Shown: piece after piece, positions 9,418 to 18,056 of the stretch
Layout of the letters: every line of letters starts with the position of its first letter
Position numbering within the stretch: position 1 is the first letter of the stretch
Assembly: GCF_900129485.1 (NCBI RefSeq)
Contig: NZ_FQVW01000004.1
Span: 5,082-69,081, forward strand
Direction: 5' to 3'
Length of the DNA stretch: 64,000 nucleotides
Source of the DNA: Ornithinibacillus halophilus
GTDB lineage: Bacteria; Bacillota; Bacilli; Bacillales; Amphibacillaceae
The notes under the pieces: generated by a model
The model's input: the letters and a program-made list of their open reading frames with translations, nothing else
Told to the model about the DNA's origin: nothing
Databases searched by the model: none
Program-made: the position numbers and the translations under genes

Positions 9418-12400
9418 TTGAAGAAGCTATTATTTCTATTATTACTAGTATCGATCCTTTTAGTTCCAGAGCTAAGTTATGCTGAAGAACTAACAGAAGA
9501 ATCTACTCTGAACGATGAAAGAACTGCAGATGAGTGGTTTGAATTTGCGAACTCTCAAAAGACTGCTTCTAAATTATTACAAGCGTTTATAGAAGCATAC
9601 TATCACTATCCATCAGATAGTAGATTTGTAGAAGGGATTAACACAAGTGCTAGATCGCTATTGGATTGGAGTACAACGAAACATCAAAAGGGTTCCTTAG
9701 AAATAGCAGAAATACGTTATAATCTAATCCTCAATGCACCTATGTTAAATGATGCAATTAAGAAAGAAACAGAAAAAAAGCTAGAATACATAGATTCTGC
9801 ACTTCCAATGGAACAGGATTTTATCAATCAAGCTAATAATAATCCTACAGCCTCTGGTAAACTCGATATCTATTCTGAAGGCTACTATGTTTATCCCAAT
9901 CATCAGGAATTGGAATCAGGTGTAAACTATAGTGCAGAGCTTTTATTTAATTGGACAAACAATAAACATCAACAGAGAATTTATCATACAGCAGTAGACA
10001 GATACCAATCTATTCTAGATGCACCCGTAACTGATCCTACTATTAAACAAATTGCTGAAGAATATTTGGGATATGCCCAAAAAGAACAGTTAGCACCTGC
10101 ACATTATATTGAAATGGCTAAACGTTCCAATAAAGTTTCTACTATTTTAGATATTTATGAGGAAGGCTATCACCTGTATCCTAATCATGATGCTATTAAA
10201 CAAGGGTTACAAAGCAGTACTGTCTCTCTTTTAGAATGGGCAACAAGACAACATCAAAATGGAAAAACAAACACTGCCCAAACCCGATATGAACGTATAT
10301 TAGAGCTACCACTACTAGATTCAAATGTTAAAGATATTATATTGAAACGGTTGGGTTATGCTTTAGAAGGAAGAACACTTCCAACTGTTGAAAATATCAT
10401 ACATCAGGCTGACCAAGATAATACAGCCTCTGGTAAATTAGATATTTATATTAATGGATACGAATTGTATCCTGAAAACCAACATCTGATCACTGGTATC
10501 AATGAAAGTGCTCAACTATTATTCAATTGGGCTAAAAAACAGCACAAAAATCAAAAATATGAAATTGCAACCGATCGTTACCAACAAATTCTAAACGCTC
10601 CGAAATTAAGCAAAGAATTAAGGGTAGAAACAGAAAAGTATCTAAAGTATTCATCCAAACAAGAATTAACATCAGAGCAACTATATGACCTTGCAAACAG
10701 TTCAACGAAAGTTTCTGAGAAATTCTCATTATTTAGCGAAGGATATGAACGCTTTCCTGAAAATACATTGATGAAAGACGGCCTAATAAACAGTACTTAT
10801 TCATTAATGGATTGGTCTACCATTCAACACCAAAATGGTAAATTAAATACAGCCATTACTCGTTACGAAATGGTGCTAGCATCTCCATTCTTAGAGCCTA
10901 CTATCGAAACAGAAGCTACTAAGAAACTAGAACTAGCAAATTCCAGAAGTGTCTTGCCAAAGGAAGAAGAATTACTAAAACAAATTGAAGCTTCTACTAA
11001 AGCATCTAGTAAACTAGCACTTGCCATCGATAGTTATGAATTTTATCCAAGAAACAAAGACTTTATCGTTGCAGTGAATGAAAGTTCAACAAATTTACTA
11101 GATTGGGCAACAAGTCAACATCTAAAAGGGAATATCGACATTGCAATAGACCGATATGAAACGATTCTAGATGTAACGGTACTAAATAATGAATTAGTGA
11201 CAGAAACAGAAAACAAACTTGCATATGCTTTAGACGGGAAAATATTACCCACTTCTAAAGAATTGATTGAGCAAATTAATAATGCTTATAAAGCTACAGA
11301 AAAATTACAATTAGCTATTAACAGCTACCTGTTCTACCCTAGAAGTAATGAAATAAAAGCCGCTGTTGAATCTAGTGCTATTTCTTTATTAGAATGGGCA
11401 ACTATACAACACTTAAATGGAAATGTTAAGACTGCACAAGAACGATATGAAATCATTCTCTCTGCACCTGCATTGCCAGATACACTAATAAATGAAACAT
11501 CTCTAAAATTAAAATACGCTAATAAGATGGAAATTTTTCCATCAGTATCAGAAATTATGCAAGCTGCAAACAATGAAGGATCTGCTTCGAAACGTTTAGA
11601 AATATTTAACGAAGGGTATACGCTTCATCCTAGAGATAAACAAATTAAAAAAGGATTAGACCAAAGTGCTGTGTTATTAATGGATTGGGCTGTTAGAAAA
11701 CAGCAAAGTGGTAATTTCACTACTTCTATCGATCGATATAATAAAATTATTGAATCTATTGGTGTGAGTAGCAGTATTAAACAAAAAGCTAAAACTTACC
11801 GCGAATTAGCTAAAAAAGGTAAAGGTATCTATACGATAGCAAAAGTCGTTAATGCAAATGTTGCAAAATACTCTTATTCTCAAATGGAAAAAGATATTCG
11901 TAAATTAGAACAACAATATCCCTATTTAGTAACTACAGAAGTTATTGGTAAATCGGTTGAAGGTCGTAACATTTATGCTGTTAAGCTTGGGTTTGGAAAA
12001 AAAGAAGTATTTCTTAATGGCTCACAGCATGCACGTGAACATATGACAACGAACCTATTAATGAAAATGCTTGATGAATATGCGTATTCTTATGCAAAGG
12101 GAACAAAATTTGATTCCTATAATACTAAAGCAATTCTTGATGAGGTTTCCATTTGGTTCGTACCAATGGTAAATCCTGATGGTGTTTCATTAGTTCAATT
12201 CGGTGCCTCAACTGTAAGTAATCCGAATGAAGTTATTAGAATGAATAATGGAAGTACAGATTTTAAAGCTTGGAAAGCAAATAGCCGAGGCGTAGATTTA
12301 AATCGCAACTTCCCGAAAAATTGGCATTTAGTACAAAATGATCCTGGAAGACCATTACCAGCAAACTTTAAAGGATATAAACCTCTATCTGAACCAGAGG

Positions 12401-12768
12401 CCATTGCACTATATGAGTTTACAAAAGCACATAATTTTAAAACTGAGGTAGATTACCATTCCTCAGGAAGTATTCTCTATTTTGGAGATGACTTATATGG
12501 TATTAACAATTCACTGCATAAATTAAGTAAGAAAATTGCTGAAAAAGTTAGTCTAAAAACTGGTTATTCATTATACTACACAAGGGGTATACCTGGTGGA
12601 GGAAGAAGAGCAGACTGGTCACAGCAAGATTTAGGACGACCAGTACTAACACCGGAGATTGCTCCGTATGTAGGTAATAGACCCGTTCCATTATCATATT
12701 TCAATTCCATTTGGAACAAAAATAACTCCATTGGATTGTTAATTGCCGAAGAAGCAAGTCACAGGTAA
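9418..12768 (+). CDS. Secreted M14 zinc carboxypeptidase with eight ~96-residue helical repeats
   Basis: Predicted 1,116-residue exported enzyme. Signal peptide of ~22 residues (KKLLFLLLLVSILLVPE, cleavage near SYA). Residues ~38-803 hold eight tandem repeats of about 96 residues, each with an ASGKLDIY-like helix, a GYxxYPxN turn, LLxWATxQH and a TAxxRYExIL helix. Residues ~820-1116 are a peptidase M14 domain: SQHAREH supplies zinc ligands H871 and E874, VDYHSSGS the third ligand H1014, LTPEIAPY the catalytic E1080; RGVDLNRNFP is also typical. M14 enzymes of this type in bacilli often cut peptide stems or secreted peptides; the substrate here is not shown. TTG start with AGGAGG 7 nt upstream. 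The same repeat occurs in the glucosaminidase at 25-29 kb. Confidence 0.9.
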   Translation: MKKLLFLLLLVSILLVPELSYAEELTEESTLNDERTADEWFEFANSQKTASKLLQAFIEAYYHYPSDSRFVEGINTSARSLLDWSTTKHQKGSLEIAEIRYNLILNAPMLNDAIKKETEKKLEYIDSALPMEQDFINQANNNPTASGKLDIYSEGYYVYPNHQELESGVNYSAELLFNWTNNKHQQRIYHTAVDRYQSILDAPVTDPTIKQIAEEYLGYAQKEQLAPAHYIEMAKRSNKVSTILDIYEEGYHLYPNHDAIKQGLQSSTVSLLEWATRQHQNGKTNTAQTRYERILELPLLDSNVKDIILKRLGYALEGRTLPTVENIIHQADQDNTASGKLDIYINGYELYPENQHLITGINESAQLLFNWAKKQHKNQKYEIATDRYQQILNAPKLSKELRVETEKYLKYSSKQELTSEQLYDLANSSTKVSEKFSLFSEGYERFPENTLMKDGLINSTYSLMDWSTIQHQNGKLNTAITRYEMVLASPFLEPTIETEATKKLELANSRSVLPKEEELLKQIEASTKASSKLALAIDSYEFYPRNKDFIVAVNESSTNLLDWATSQHLKGNIDIAIDRYETILDVTVLNNELVTETENKLAYALDGKILPTSKELIEQINNAYKATEKLQLAINSYLFYPRSNEIKAAVESSAISLLEWATIQHLNGNVKTAQERYEIILSAPALPDTLINETSLKLKYANKMEIFPSVSEIMQAANNEGSASKRLEIFNEGYTLHPRDKQIKKGLDQSAVLLMDWAVRKQQSGNFTTSIDRYNKIIESIGVSSSIKQKAKTYRELAKKGKGIYTIAKVVNANVAKYSYSQMEKDIRKLEQQYPYLVTTEVIGKSVEGRNIYAVKLGFGKKEVFLNGSQHAREHMTTNLLMKMLDEYAYSYAKGTKFDSYNTKAILDEVSIWFVPMVNPDGVSLVQFGASTVSNPNEVIRMNNGSTDFKAWKANSRGVDLNRNFPKNWHLVQNDPGRPLPANFKGYKPLSEPEAIALYEFTKAHNFKTEVDYHSSGSILYFGDDLYGINNSLHKLSKKIAEKVSLKTGYSLYYTRGIPGGGRRADWSQQDLGRPVLTPEIAPYVGNRPVPLSYFNSIWNKNNSIGLLIAEEASHR

Positions 12769-12778
12769 GCAAGATGAA

Positions 12779-12812
12779 AGCCGAACTAATTAAAATTAGT
12801 TCGGCTTTTTAT
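12779..12812. terminator. Bidirectional terminator between M14 and tagO genes
   Basis: AGCCGAACTAAT (12779-12790) pairs with ATTAGTTCGGCT (12795-12806), followed by TTTTATTG. It serves the plus-strand M14 gene and, lying past the convergent tagO stop, can serve that too. Confidence 0.9.
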
Positions 12813-12832
12813 TGTCATGTACTTTTTAGTGA

Positions 12833-13918
12833 TTATAAACGCTGTTTCGCCTTTATTACACCTTTGATTTTTTGAATACTATCCATTATTGGCCGCCTCT
12901 GTGAGACCGTGACTCCTGCTAATTCAGCTATTAACTGGATTCCCAAAATAATAAATAGAAAAATAAACAACGAGGTTAGCAACCTAGTACTATTAAATAC
13001 AATTGCCATGCTTCCAAAGAAAGCACTAAAACCATAAATTATTAGAACTGCAGCTCGGTGTGAATACCCAGCTTTAATTAACTGATAGTGAATATGATTT
13101 CTATCAGCAGTAGCAATACCTTGTTTATTAATGGCTCTTCTAATAATAGCGAGTAAAGTATCAAAAACAGGAACAGCGATAACAATAATTGGAACAATAA
13201 AACTAAAGAAAGCTACATTCTTAAATAACCCAAGCATTGAGATAACTGCTATGGAATACCCTAAGAATAAAGCACCTGTGTCACCCATAAATATTTTTGC
13301 AGGGTAGAAGTTATGAAATAGAAATCCAATACAACCACCGATTAAAATAGTAGTCAAATAAACTACTATTATTCGATAATCCATGATCCCCATTATAAGA
13401 ATGCTAGCTAGTCCTATTCCGGATACACCAGCAGCAAGACCATCTAATCCATCAATCAAATTAATTGCATTAGAAGCTGCTACAATCCACAGTATCGTTA
13501 AAATAATTCCAAAATTATCTATATATACAGTTCCCATAAACGGAAGAGTAAGTTTTTCTATTACTAAACCAGATGAAACGACGACAACAGCTGCTGATAT
13601 TTGACCTGCAAGCTTATATAATGGTTTTAAGTCAAAGATATCATCAAGCATACCTGTAATAATCATGATTAAAGCACCTATGGTGATGGCAGTCATGTGC
13701 ACGTTGACAGGTTGTAAGTAAATGAAGCCCACTGCTGCTCCGATGAAAATGGAGAGTCCACCTAAGCTTGGCTTAATGCCATTATGTGATTTCCGATTGG
13801 TATCAGGCTTATCAACCGCATTGAATTTAATGGCTAATCGTGAAATGATGGGTGTAACAAGTAATGCCGTGGTGGCTGACAGGATGAATGCTACAACTAA
13901 CTCACTAATATTCCACAT
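12833..13918 (-). CDS. tagO: Undecaprenyl-phosphate GlcNAc-1-phosphate transferase (TagO/WecA type)
   Basis: Polytopic membrane enzyme that starts wall-polymer synthesis by moving GlcNAc-1-phosphate from UDP-GlcNAc to undecaprenyl phosphate. The 361-residue protein has about ten hydrophobic segments and the whole MraY/WecA signature set: NRKSHNGIKPSLGG near residue 40, the DDIFDLKP aspartate pair near 90, NAINLIDGLDGLA near 150, MGDTGALFLGY near 205 and DRNHIHYQLIKAG near 275. The start has AAGAGGTGCC upstream. It is the last gene of the minus-strand polymer cluster, with ~90 bp to the preceding glycosyltransferase. Confidence 0.93.
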   Translation of the reverse strand: MWNISELVVAFILSATTALLVTPIISRLAIKFNAVDKPDTNRKSHNGIKPSLGGLSIFIGAAVGFIYLQPVNVHMTAITIGALIMIITGMLDDIFDLKPLYKLAGQISAAVVVVSSGLVIEKLTLPFMGTVYIDNFGIILTILWIVAASNAINLIDGLDGLAAGVSGIGLASILIMGIMDYRIIVVYLTTILIGGCIGFLFHNFYPAKIFMGDTGALFLGYSIAVISMLGLFKNVAFFSFIVPIIVIAVPVFDTLLAIIRRAINKQGIATADRNHIHYQLIKAGYSHRAAVLIIYGFSAFFGSMAIVFNSTRLLTSLFIFLFIILGIQLIAELAGVTVSQRRPIMDSIQKIKGVIKAKQRL

Positions 13919-14008
13919 ACTGGCACCTCTTTAAAAGATTTTCTTAAACCATCTTATCACCTTTTAGTGGAAAAATAAATCTTTATTGTAGTGTTGAGCC
14001 TTTTGTCC

Positions 14009-14986
14009 TCATTCATGGTACATCTCCTGTATCAAATTATCTATTTCTGAACATATATTAGGTAAAGCAAATCGCTCTTCTACATACGAAGCAAGCTCCG
14101 TTTCTGGCTGTTTATCCCCCGACGTAATAAAGGACACTGCTTGTTGAGTATTATTAAATATGTATTTTTCTGGAAAGATACATCGAACTCCTTCGCGATC
14201 TAATACGATAGGATAAGCACCTGAAGCCATTCCTTCCACCGGAGCTAAATGAAAACTCTCATAATCACTCACGGAAAGGACATAACCAATATTGGTCAAC
14301 CATTCCGATACGTCTCCCCATCCCTCAAAGAAAATATGATCCTTATATTTAGAGTTCTCGATTCTATCAAAAACTTCTTCATAAAATCTTCTTTGTGAAT
14401 CTAGTTTCCAGACCCAATTAACTTCTTGTGGTTCTTTACCTTTAATCATCAGTTTGTAACGTGAATCACTTTCATATAACTTTTCAAATATATCCAATGC
14501 ACGGTCTATTCTTTTAAGCATAGGAACGTAGCCAACCATTCCTATATTAAAATTTGCTCCATCAACTTTAGGTTTAGCAAAACGTTTAGTATCGACTGCA
14601 TTAAATATCACTTTCATTTTCTCACGCGGAACATTTGCTACACGATGGAATTCTTCGTAAACATACGGAGAAATGGTGAACAGTTGATCGATTTTATTAT
14701 AATCAAATAAAGCCGGAAATCTTGTGTTCATCTCGAATCGATGTAGCCTGACGATTAACTTCTGATTACTCTTTTTATGTTTCTGACACCAAACCACATT
14801 TCCTAAGCCCCACTCGCAAAATAAGATGTCTGCCCACTCCAACACCTCTAAACTTTTCCCTTCATCGTGACGCGTATGTCCATTCCAATGATCAATTCTA
14901 ATTTGATAATTAGAGGAGTTATCTAAATAATCCATAATATAGGATATAAACTTTAAGTCATGACCAAACACAGCAACTTTTTTCAT
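14009..14986 (-). CDS. Glycosyltransferase (GT-B, family 1/4-like)
   Basis: Cytoplasmic 325-residue protein of the GT-B fold. N-terminal part starts KKVAVFGHDLKFISYI and holds EWADILFCEWGLGN; the C-terminal nucleotide-sugar half contains NIGMVGYVPMLKRID, a charged helix, and the SVSDYESFHLAPVEGMASG loop matching the E-x7-E region of GT4 enzymes. It resembles glycosyltransferases found in wall-polymer and capsule loci; donor and acceptor cannot be read off. Strong AAGGAG box before ATG. It lies 31 nt after the CgeB-like gene, so probably co-transcribed. Confidence 0.75.
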   Translation of the reverse strand: MKKVAVFGHDLKFISYIMDYLDNSSNYQIRIDHWNGHTRHDEGKSLEVLEWADILFCEWGLGNVVWCQKHKKSNQKLIVRLHRFEMNTRFPALFDYNKIDQLFTISPYVYEEFHRVANVPREKMKVIFNAVDTKRFAKPKVDGANFNIGMVGYVPMLKRIDRALDIFEKLYESDSRYKLMIKGKEPQEVNWVWKLDSQRRFYEEVFDRIENSKYKDHIFFEGWGDVSEWLTNIGYVLSVSDYESFHLAPVEGMASGAYPIVLDREGVRCIFPEKYIFNNTQQAVSFITSGDKQPETELASYVEERFALPNICSEIDNLIQEMYHE

Positions 14987-15017
14987 TTAGAACTCCTTCC
15001 TCACTAATTAGAATTAT

Positions 15018-16673
15018 TTATGTTATATCTTCAAAATTAAAAGTGTTAAAAAATCTAATGCCAAATGGAAACCATTTTCCTAGTGAATCTTCATTAAAAA
15101 GTTGTATGAACTGTCTTGGGGCAATCGATTTAGAAAAACTCTTCGGAATTAAAGCTTTATCAAAATTTCCATCTGTAACAAAAGTGAATTCCTTACCAAT
15201 ATTTTTTACGATAATTGAATCTCGTATAAGGATGCTAGTATAATACATGTCTCTTAAGTAATTTTTATCATAATAACATTTACTATTTATCGGAGCGTAG
15301 TGACTTGTTTCGATAATGTCATTAATACTTTCATAATGATGGATATAGTCCAATAAATAAGTTTTTATATCACTCTTATTGTTCTCGTTAAAAATATCCA
15401 AATATCCATCAAAAAAATCAATCAACATCACTAGTTTTTTATTAGGCATTGTTTGTCTTAAATAGTGTTCCATCACTGTTTGATAATCTTGCTTACTTTT
15501 AATGACGGCGATCATCGTTGCAGAATTTACCGTTTTACAATAGTTAATGTTTGCAATATCTAAAATACTTTCCACCTTATGCCTAATTGTATGAAATTCT
15601 AAGATGTTTCGTAAGGACTCAATTCGTTCCTGGTAACACACAGATAGATCATCTTTCAAGTTTGGTAGAGAATTAAGTTCTTTATCATCAACAAACGCAA
15701 CGTCTTTCAAATAATAACTCTCTATGGTATTAGGAAAATCCAGTTTGACTGAATATGGCAAGAAGGAAACATTTTTACAACCATTTTCAGTAAATCGATC
15801 AATTGATTCTTCATTAGCTGTTAAAACTATATCAAAAAGCTTGGCATCCTCAATAATGGATGGATATTGACTAGAGGTAGCTGTATCCCACAAAACAGTA
15901 GGTATATTTCGCTCCACACACCAGTACAAAATATTATAAAGAATCCCTTTATCTCGTTTTCCAGTATTAGTTAACCAGTGAGATGAACATAAAAAGATAT
16001 CCGGTTTATTGTTGGCGAATCTTTCTAAGAAAATGTCTTTATCGACTTGATACAATCGCACTTCAGACTCAAATTTCTTTAAAACCTTATCTTTCCTAAT
16101 ACTAAGAATAGCTAATTCTGAGTATTGTTTAGGCTTTATAGATAGAGTTCTTTCTGTCTTTTTGACCATAAGCATTGGATTTTGGATGTAAGCCGCCCCT
16201 TCCCCACTAATATAGATTCGCATTTTAATTTGCTTTATCTGTTGTATAGTGTCGAGGCGAAAAACTCGCTTTTCTCCAAGTAATAGTCTTACGTTCTTCT
16301 TGTTCTCGTTAGTGTCAATAAATGTTAGTCTCAGTTCAATCTTGCAACTAGAAGCTCTACCAGGAAAAGATAGTGCAATTAACTTATCTCTCATGTTATT
16401 AACAACTTTAATTAGTTCACCTAGCAGTTCATCATCAGTGAAATGGAAGTAATGGTCATCATCATCTGGTAAATTAGATTGAAGGTATATGCCTTTCTCC
16501 TTCTTTTTAACCATGATATTTTTTGTCTGTTTCATAGAGGTGATAATCGTCTCGAAGTAATTAGTATTCAAGTGACATAAGTTCATTTCGGTATTTAGTT
16601 CCAATAACTGCTTTTCATACTTTTCTTTTTCATTTTCTATCGCTTTACGTCGATCTAAAAAGAAATTATCCAT
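15018..16673 (-). CDS. CgeB-like glycosyltransferase-related protein with coiled-coil start
   Basis: 551-residue protein, no signal or membrane segment. Residues 1-60 are a charged helical segment, 60-190 a beta-rich region with no family I recognise, and ~225-330 resemble the N-terminal domain of CgeB-type glycosyltransferases: KPDIFLCSSHWL, then IPTVLWDTATSSQYPS, then a FDIVLTANEESI strand. The far C-terminus (PRQFIQLFNEDSLGKWFPF) looks like the tail of a hypothetical glycosyltransferase. Start codon overlaps the stop of the upstream gene in a TAATG junction, indicating translational coupling. The middle of the expected GT domain is hard to see, so it may be non-catalytic. Role in polymer assembly is inferred from context. 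Confidence 0.5.
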   Translation of the reverse strand: MDNFFLDRRKAIENEKEKYEKQLLELNTEMNLCHLNTNYFETIITSMKQTKNIMVKKKEKGIYLQSNLPDDDDHYFHFTDDELLGELIKVVNNMRDKLIALSFPGRASSCKIELRLTFIDTNENKKNVRLLLGEKRVFRLDTIQQIKQIKMRIYISGEGAAYIQNPMLMVKKTERTLSIKPKQYSELAILSIRKDKVLKKFESEVRLYQVDKDIFLERFANNKPDIFLCSSHWLTNTGKRDKGILYNILYWCVERNIPTVLWDTATSSQYPSIIEDAKLFDIVLTANEESIDRFTENGCKNVSFLPYSVKLDFPNTIESYYLKDVAFVDDKELNSLPNLKDDLSVCYQERIESLRNILEFHTIRHKVESILDIANINYCKTVNSATMIAVIKSKQDYQTVMEHYLRQTMPNKKLVMLIDFFDGYLDIFNENNKSDIKTYLLDYIHHYESINDIIETSHYAPINSKCYYDKNYLRDMYYTSILIRDSIIVKNIGKEFTFVTDGNFDKALIPKSFSKSIAPRQFIQLFNEDSLGKWFPFGIRFFNTFNFEDIT

Positions 16674-17092
16674 TATTTACTCACTCTTGTTCTCAGTTTC
16701 TTTCTGAAATCCCAATACTTTAACGTTAAATGTCCTAATTTTGATCTCTTGAGGGCATTGTACCTTTGTAATAACTGATCATGCTTTTTCTTTAATTTCT
16801 CCTGATTCTCTTCTTGTTCCAATTTATATGTGCGATATCTTTTTTCTACATCTTGTATAAACTTTTCTTCTACTTCTTTAGCTTCAAGTTGGTGGGTAAG
16901 AGTTTCCTTTAATTCTTTCTGTAACCTAACTACCGTCTCTCGTAATACTAGATTTTCATGGCGATAGTCTTTTAATAACTGGTTTACTTCCTTTTCACTC
17001 TTATCGTCATTTCTTTGAATCTGTAATGATTCGGTAGCACGTACTACTGTTTCATCAAACGATTTCACTTCAGACATATTGTTCCTCATCAT
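16673..17092 (-). CDS. Small coiled-coil protein coupled to CgeB-like gene
   Basis: 139 residues, almost wholly helical and charged. Residues ~30-120 give a coiled-coil pattern (KEVNQLLKDYRHEN onward), ending in a basic tail ALKRSKLGHLTLKYWDFRKK. No signal peptide or membrane segment. The basic, aromatic tail after a coiled coil resembles the segments that end the 22,621-22,971 protein and the N-terminal part of the glycosyltransferase at 20,518-22,587. GGAGGTTAGTA precedes the first of two ATGs. One-base overlap (TAATG) with the next gene. Perhaps a scaffold for glycosyltransferases at the membrane; that is inference only. Confidence 0.6.
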   Translation of the reverse strand: MMRNNMSEVKSFDETVVRATESLQIQRNDDKSEKEVNQLLKDYRHENLVLRETVVRLQKELKETLTHQLEAKEVEEKFIQDVEKRYRTYKLEQEENQEKLKKKHDQLLQRYNALKRSKLGHLTLKYWDFRKKLRTRVSK

Positions 17093-17168
17093 TACTAACC
17101 TCCAGAGATAAAATATGTACCTATCAAAAAAACGAGAAGGAAGTATAAAATAACCCTATAATGTGCCG

Positions 17169-17201
17169 TAAGGAGATAACTATCACTAAGTTATCTCCTT
17201 A
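17169..17201 (-). other. Perfect 12-bp hairpin between polymer genes
   Basis: TAAGGAGATAAC (17169-17180) pairs with GTTATCTCCTTA (17190-17201). It sits 15 nt past the hydrolase-like gene's stop. No T-run follows on the minus strand (ACGGCACATT), so it is either a weak terminator or an mRNA processing/stability element. Confidence 0.6.
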
Positions 17202-17215
17202 TCATGTAGGTTATT

Positions 17216-18049
17216 TTATAAACTTTTTATTGTTTTATCAATATAATGTAATGATTCTTTTAATCGCAGTGGGCTATGTCCTAGTTCTTTATCATAGTAT
17301 AAGTCTACTTTGACTCTATCTATAAAGTCTCCCATATCAATTTGACCTAATCCAACAATAAATGGATTTAAGTGGTGAGTCAAGTCCCTATCACTTGCCA
17401 AGTTTTGAAGGTATATTATGTTGGGTACAAAATTTATCTTTTTATAAAAAGATAGCACATTAAGTCTTTCAGCATAATTGTCAATAATTTCTTCTCTTGT
17501 TAATTTTGGATGGGCACTACTAAACATACCATTGACATGCCGATCATAATAATTCCATACTATTGTCTGAGGATTATTAACTAAAGCTATGGTACCTTTA
17601 ATAAATCCAGCTAACATTAAGGACATAAATCCTCCTGCTGAACTACCATAGAATAGTGTCTTCTCTCTCTCGATTGACATTTTATCAAGTAGTATCTTTA
17701 GGATTGAGGCAACTTCCATTAAGTAATGCCTATCCTCATATCCAAATCCCCATCCCAAATTGATTTTACCGAGATATAACGTAGGATCATTATAATAAAT
17801 TAAGTTGTCATCAAAATGTTTTATCCATTTATGTCTTTGGAAAATTGGTGGTTCTAGTTCAGATGTAGCATCATACGCACCTGAACCGAAAACAATTGCC
17901 TTCTCACTCTCTTGCTTCAAACGGATTAAAAATTCAAAACTTACTTGCTGCTTTTGTACATCTATTATGAAAGGAGTGTTTTCGTTTGGTAATTGAAAAC
18001 TTGATAATTCATTATATTGAACAGTGTAACGTTTATAATTATCAACCAT
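17216..18049 (-). CDS. Alpha/beta-hydrolase-like protein of a polysaccharide locus
   Basis: 277-residue predicted cytoplasmic protein. The clear feature is YGSSAGGFMSLMLA around residue 145, a nucleophile elbow of the G-x-S-x-G type, preceded by a LGWGFGYEDRHYL segment and followed by NNPQTIVWNYY and a late Asp/His-containing LYYDKELGHSP, which could supply the remaining triad members. Similar proteins accompany capsule and wall-polymer clusters (XcbB/CpsF-like and related groups), where their chemistry is poorly defined; polymer acyl transfer or deacylation is possible. It starts 7 nt after the transporter ATPase gene, so it is probably coupled to it. Confidence 0.6.
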   Translation of the reverse strand: MVDNYKRYTVQYNELSSFQLPNENTPFIIDVQKQQVSFEFLIRLKQESEKAIVFGSGAYDATSELEPPIFQRHKWIKHFDDNLIYYNDPTLYLGKINLGWGFGYEDRHYLMEVASILKILLDKMSIEREKTLFYGSSAGGFMSLMLAGFIKGTIALVNNPQTIVWNYYDRHVNGMFSSAHPKLTREEIIDNYAERLNVLSFYKKINFVPNIIYLQNLASDRDLTHHLNPFIVGLGQIDMGDFIDRVKVDLYYDKELGHSPLRLKESLHYIDKTIKSL

Positions 18050-18056
18050 AGTACAC

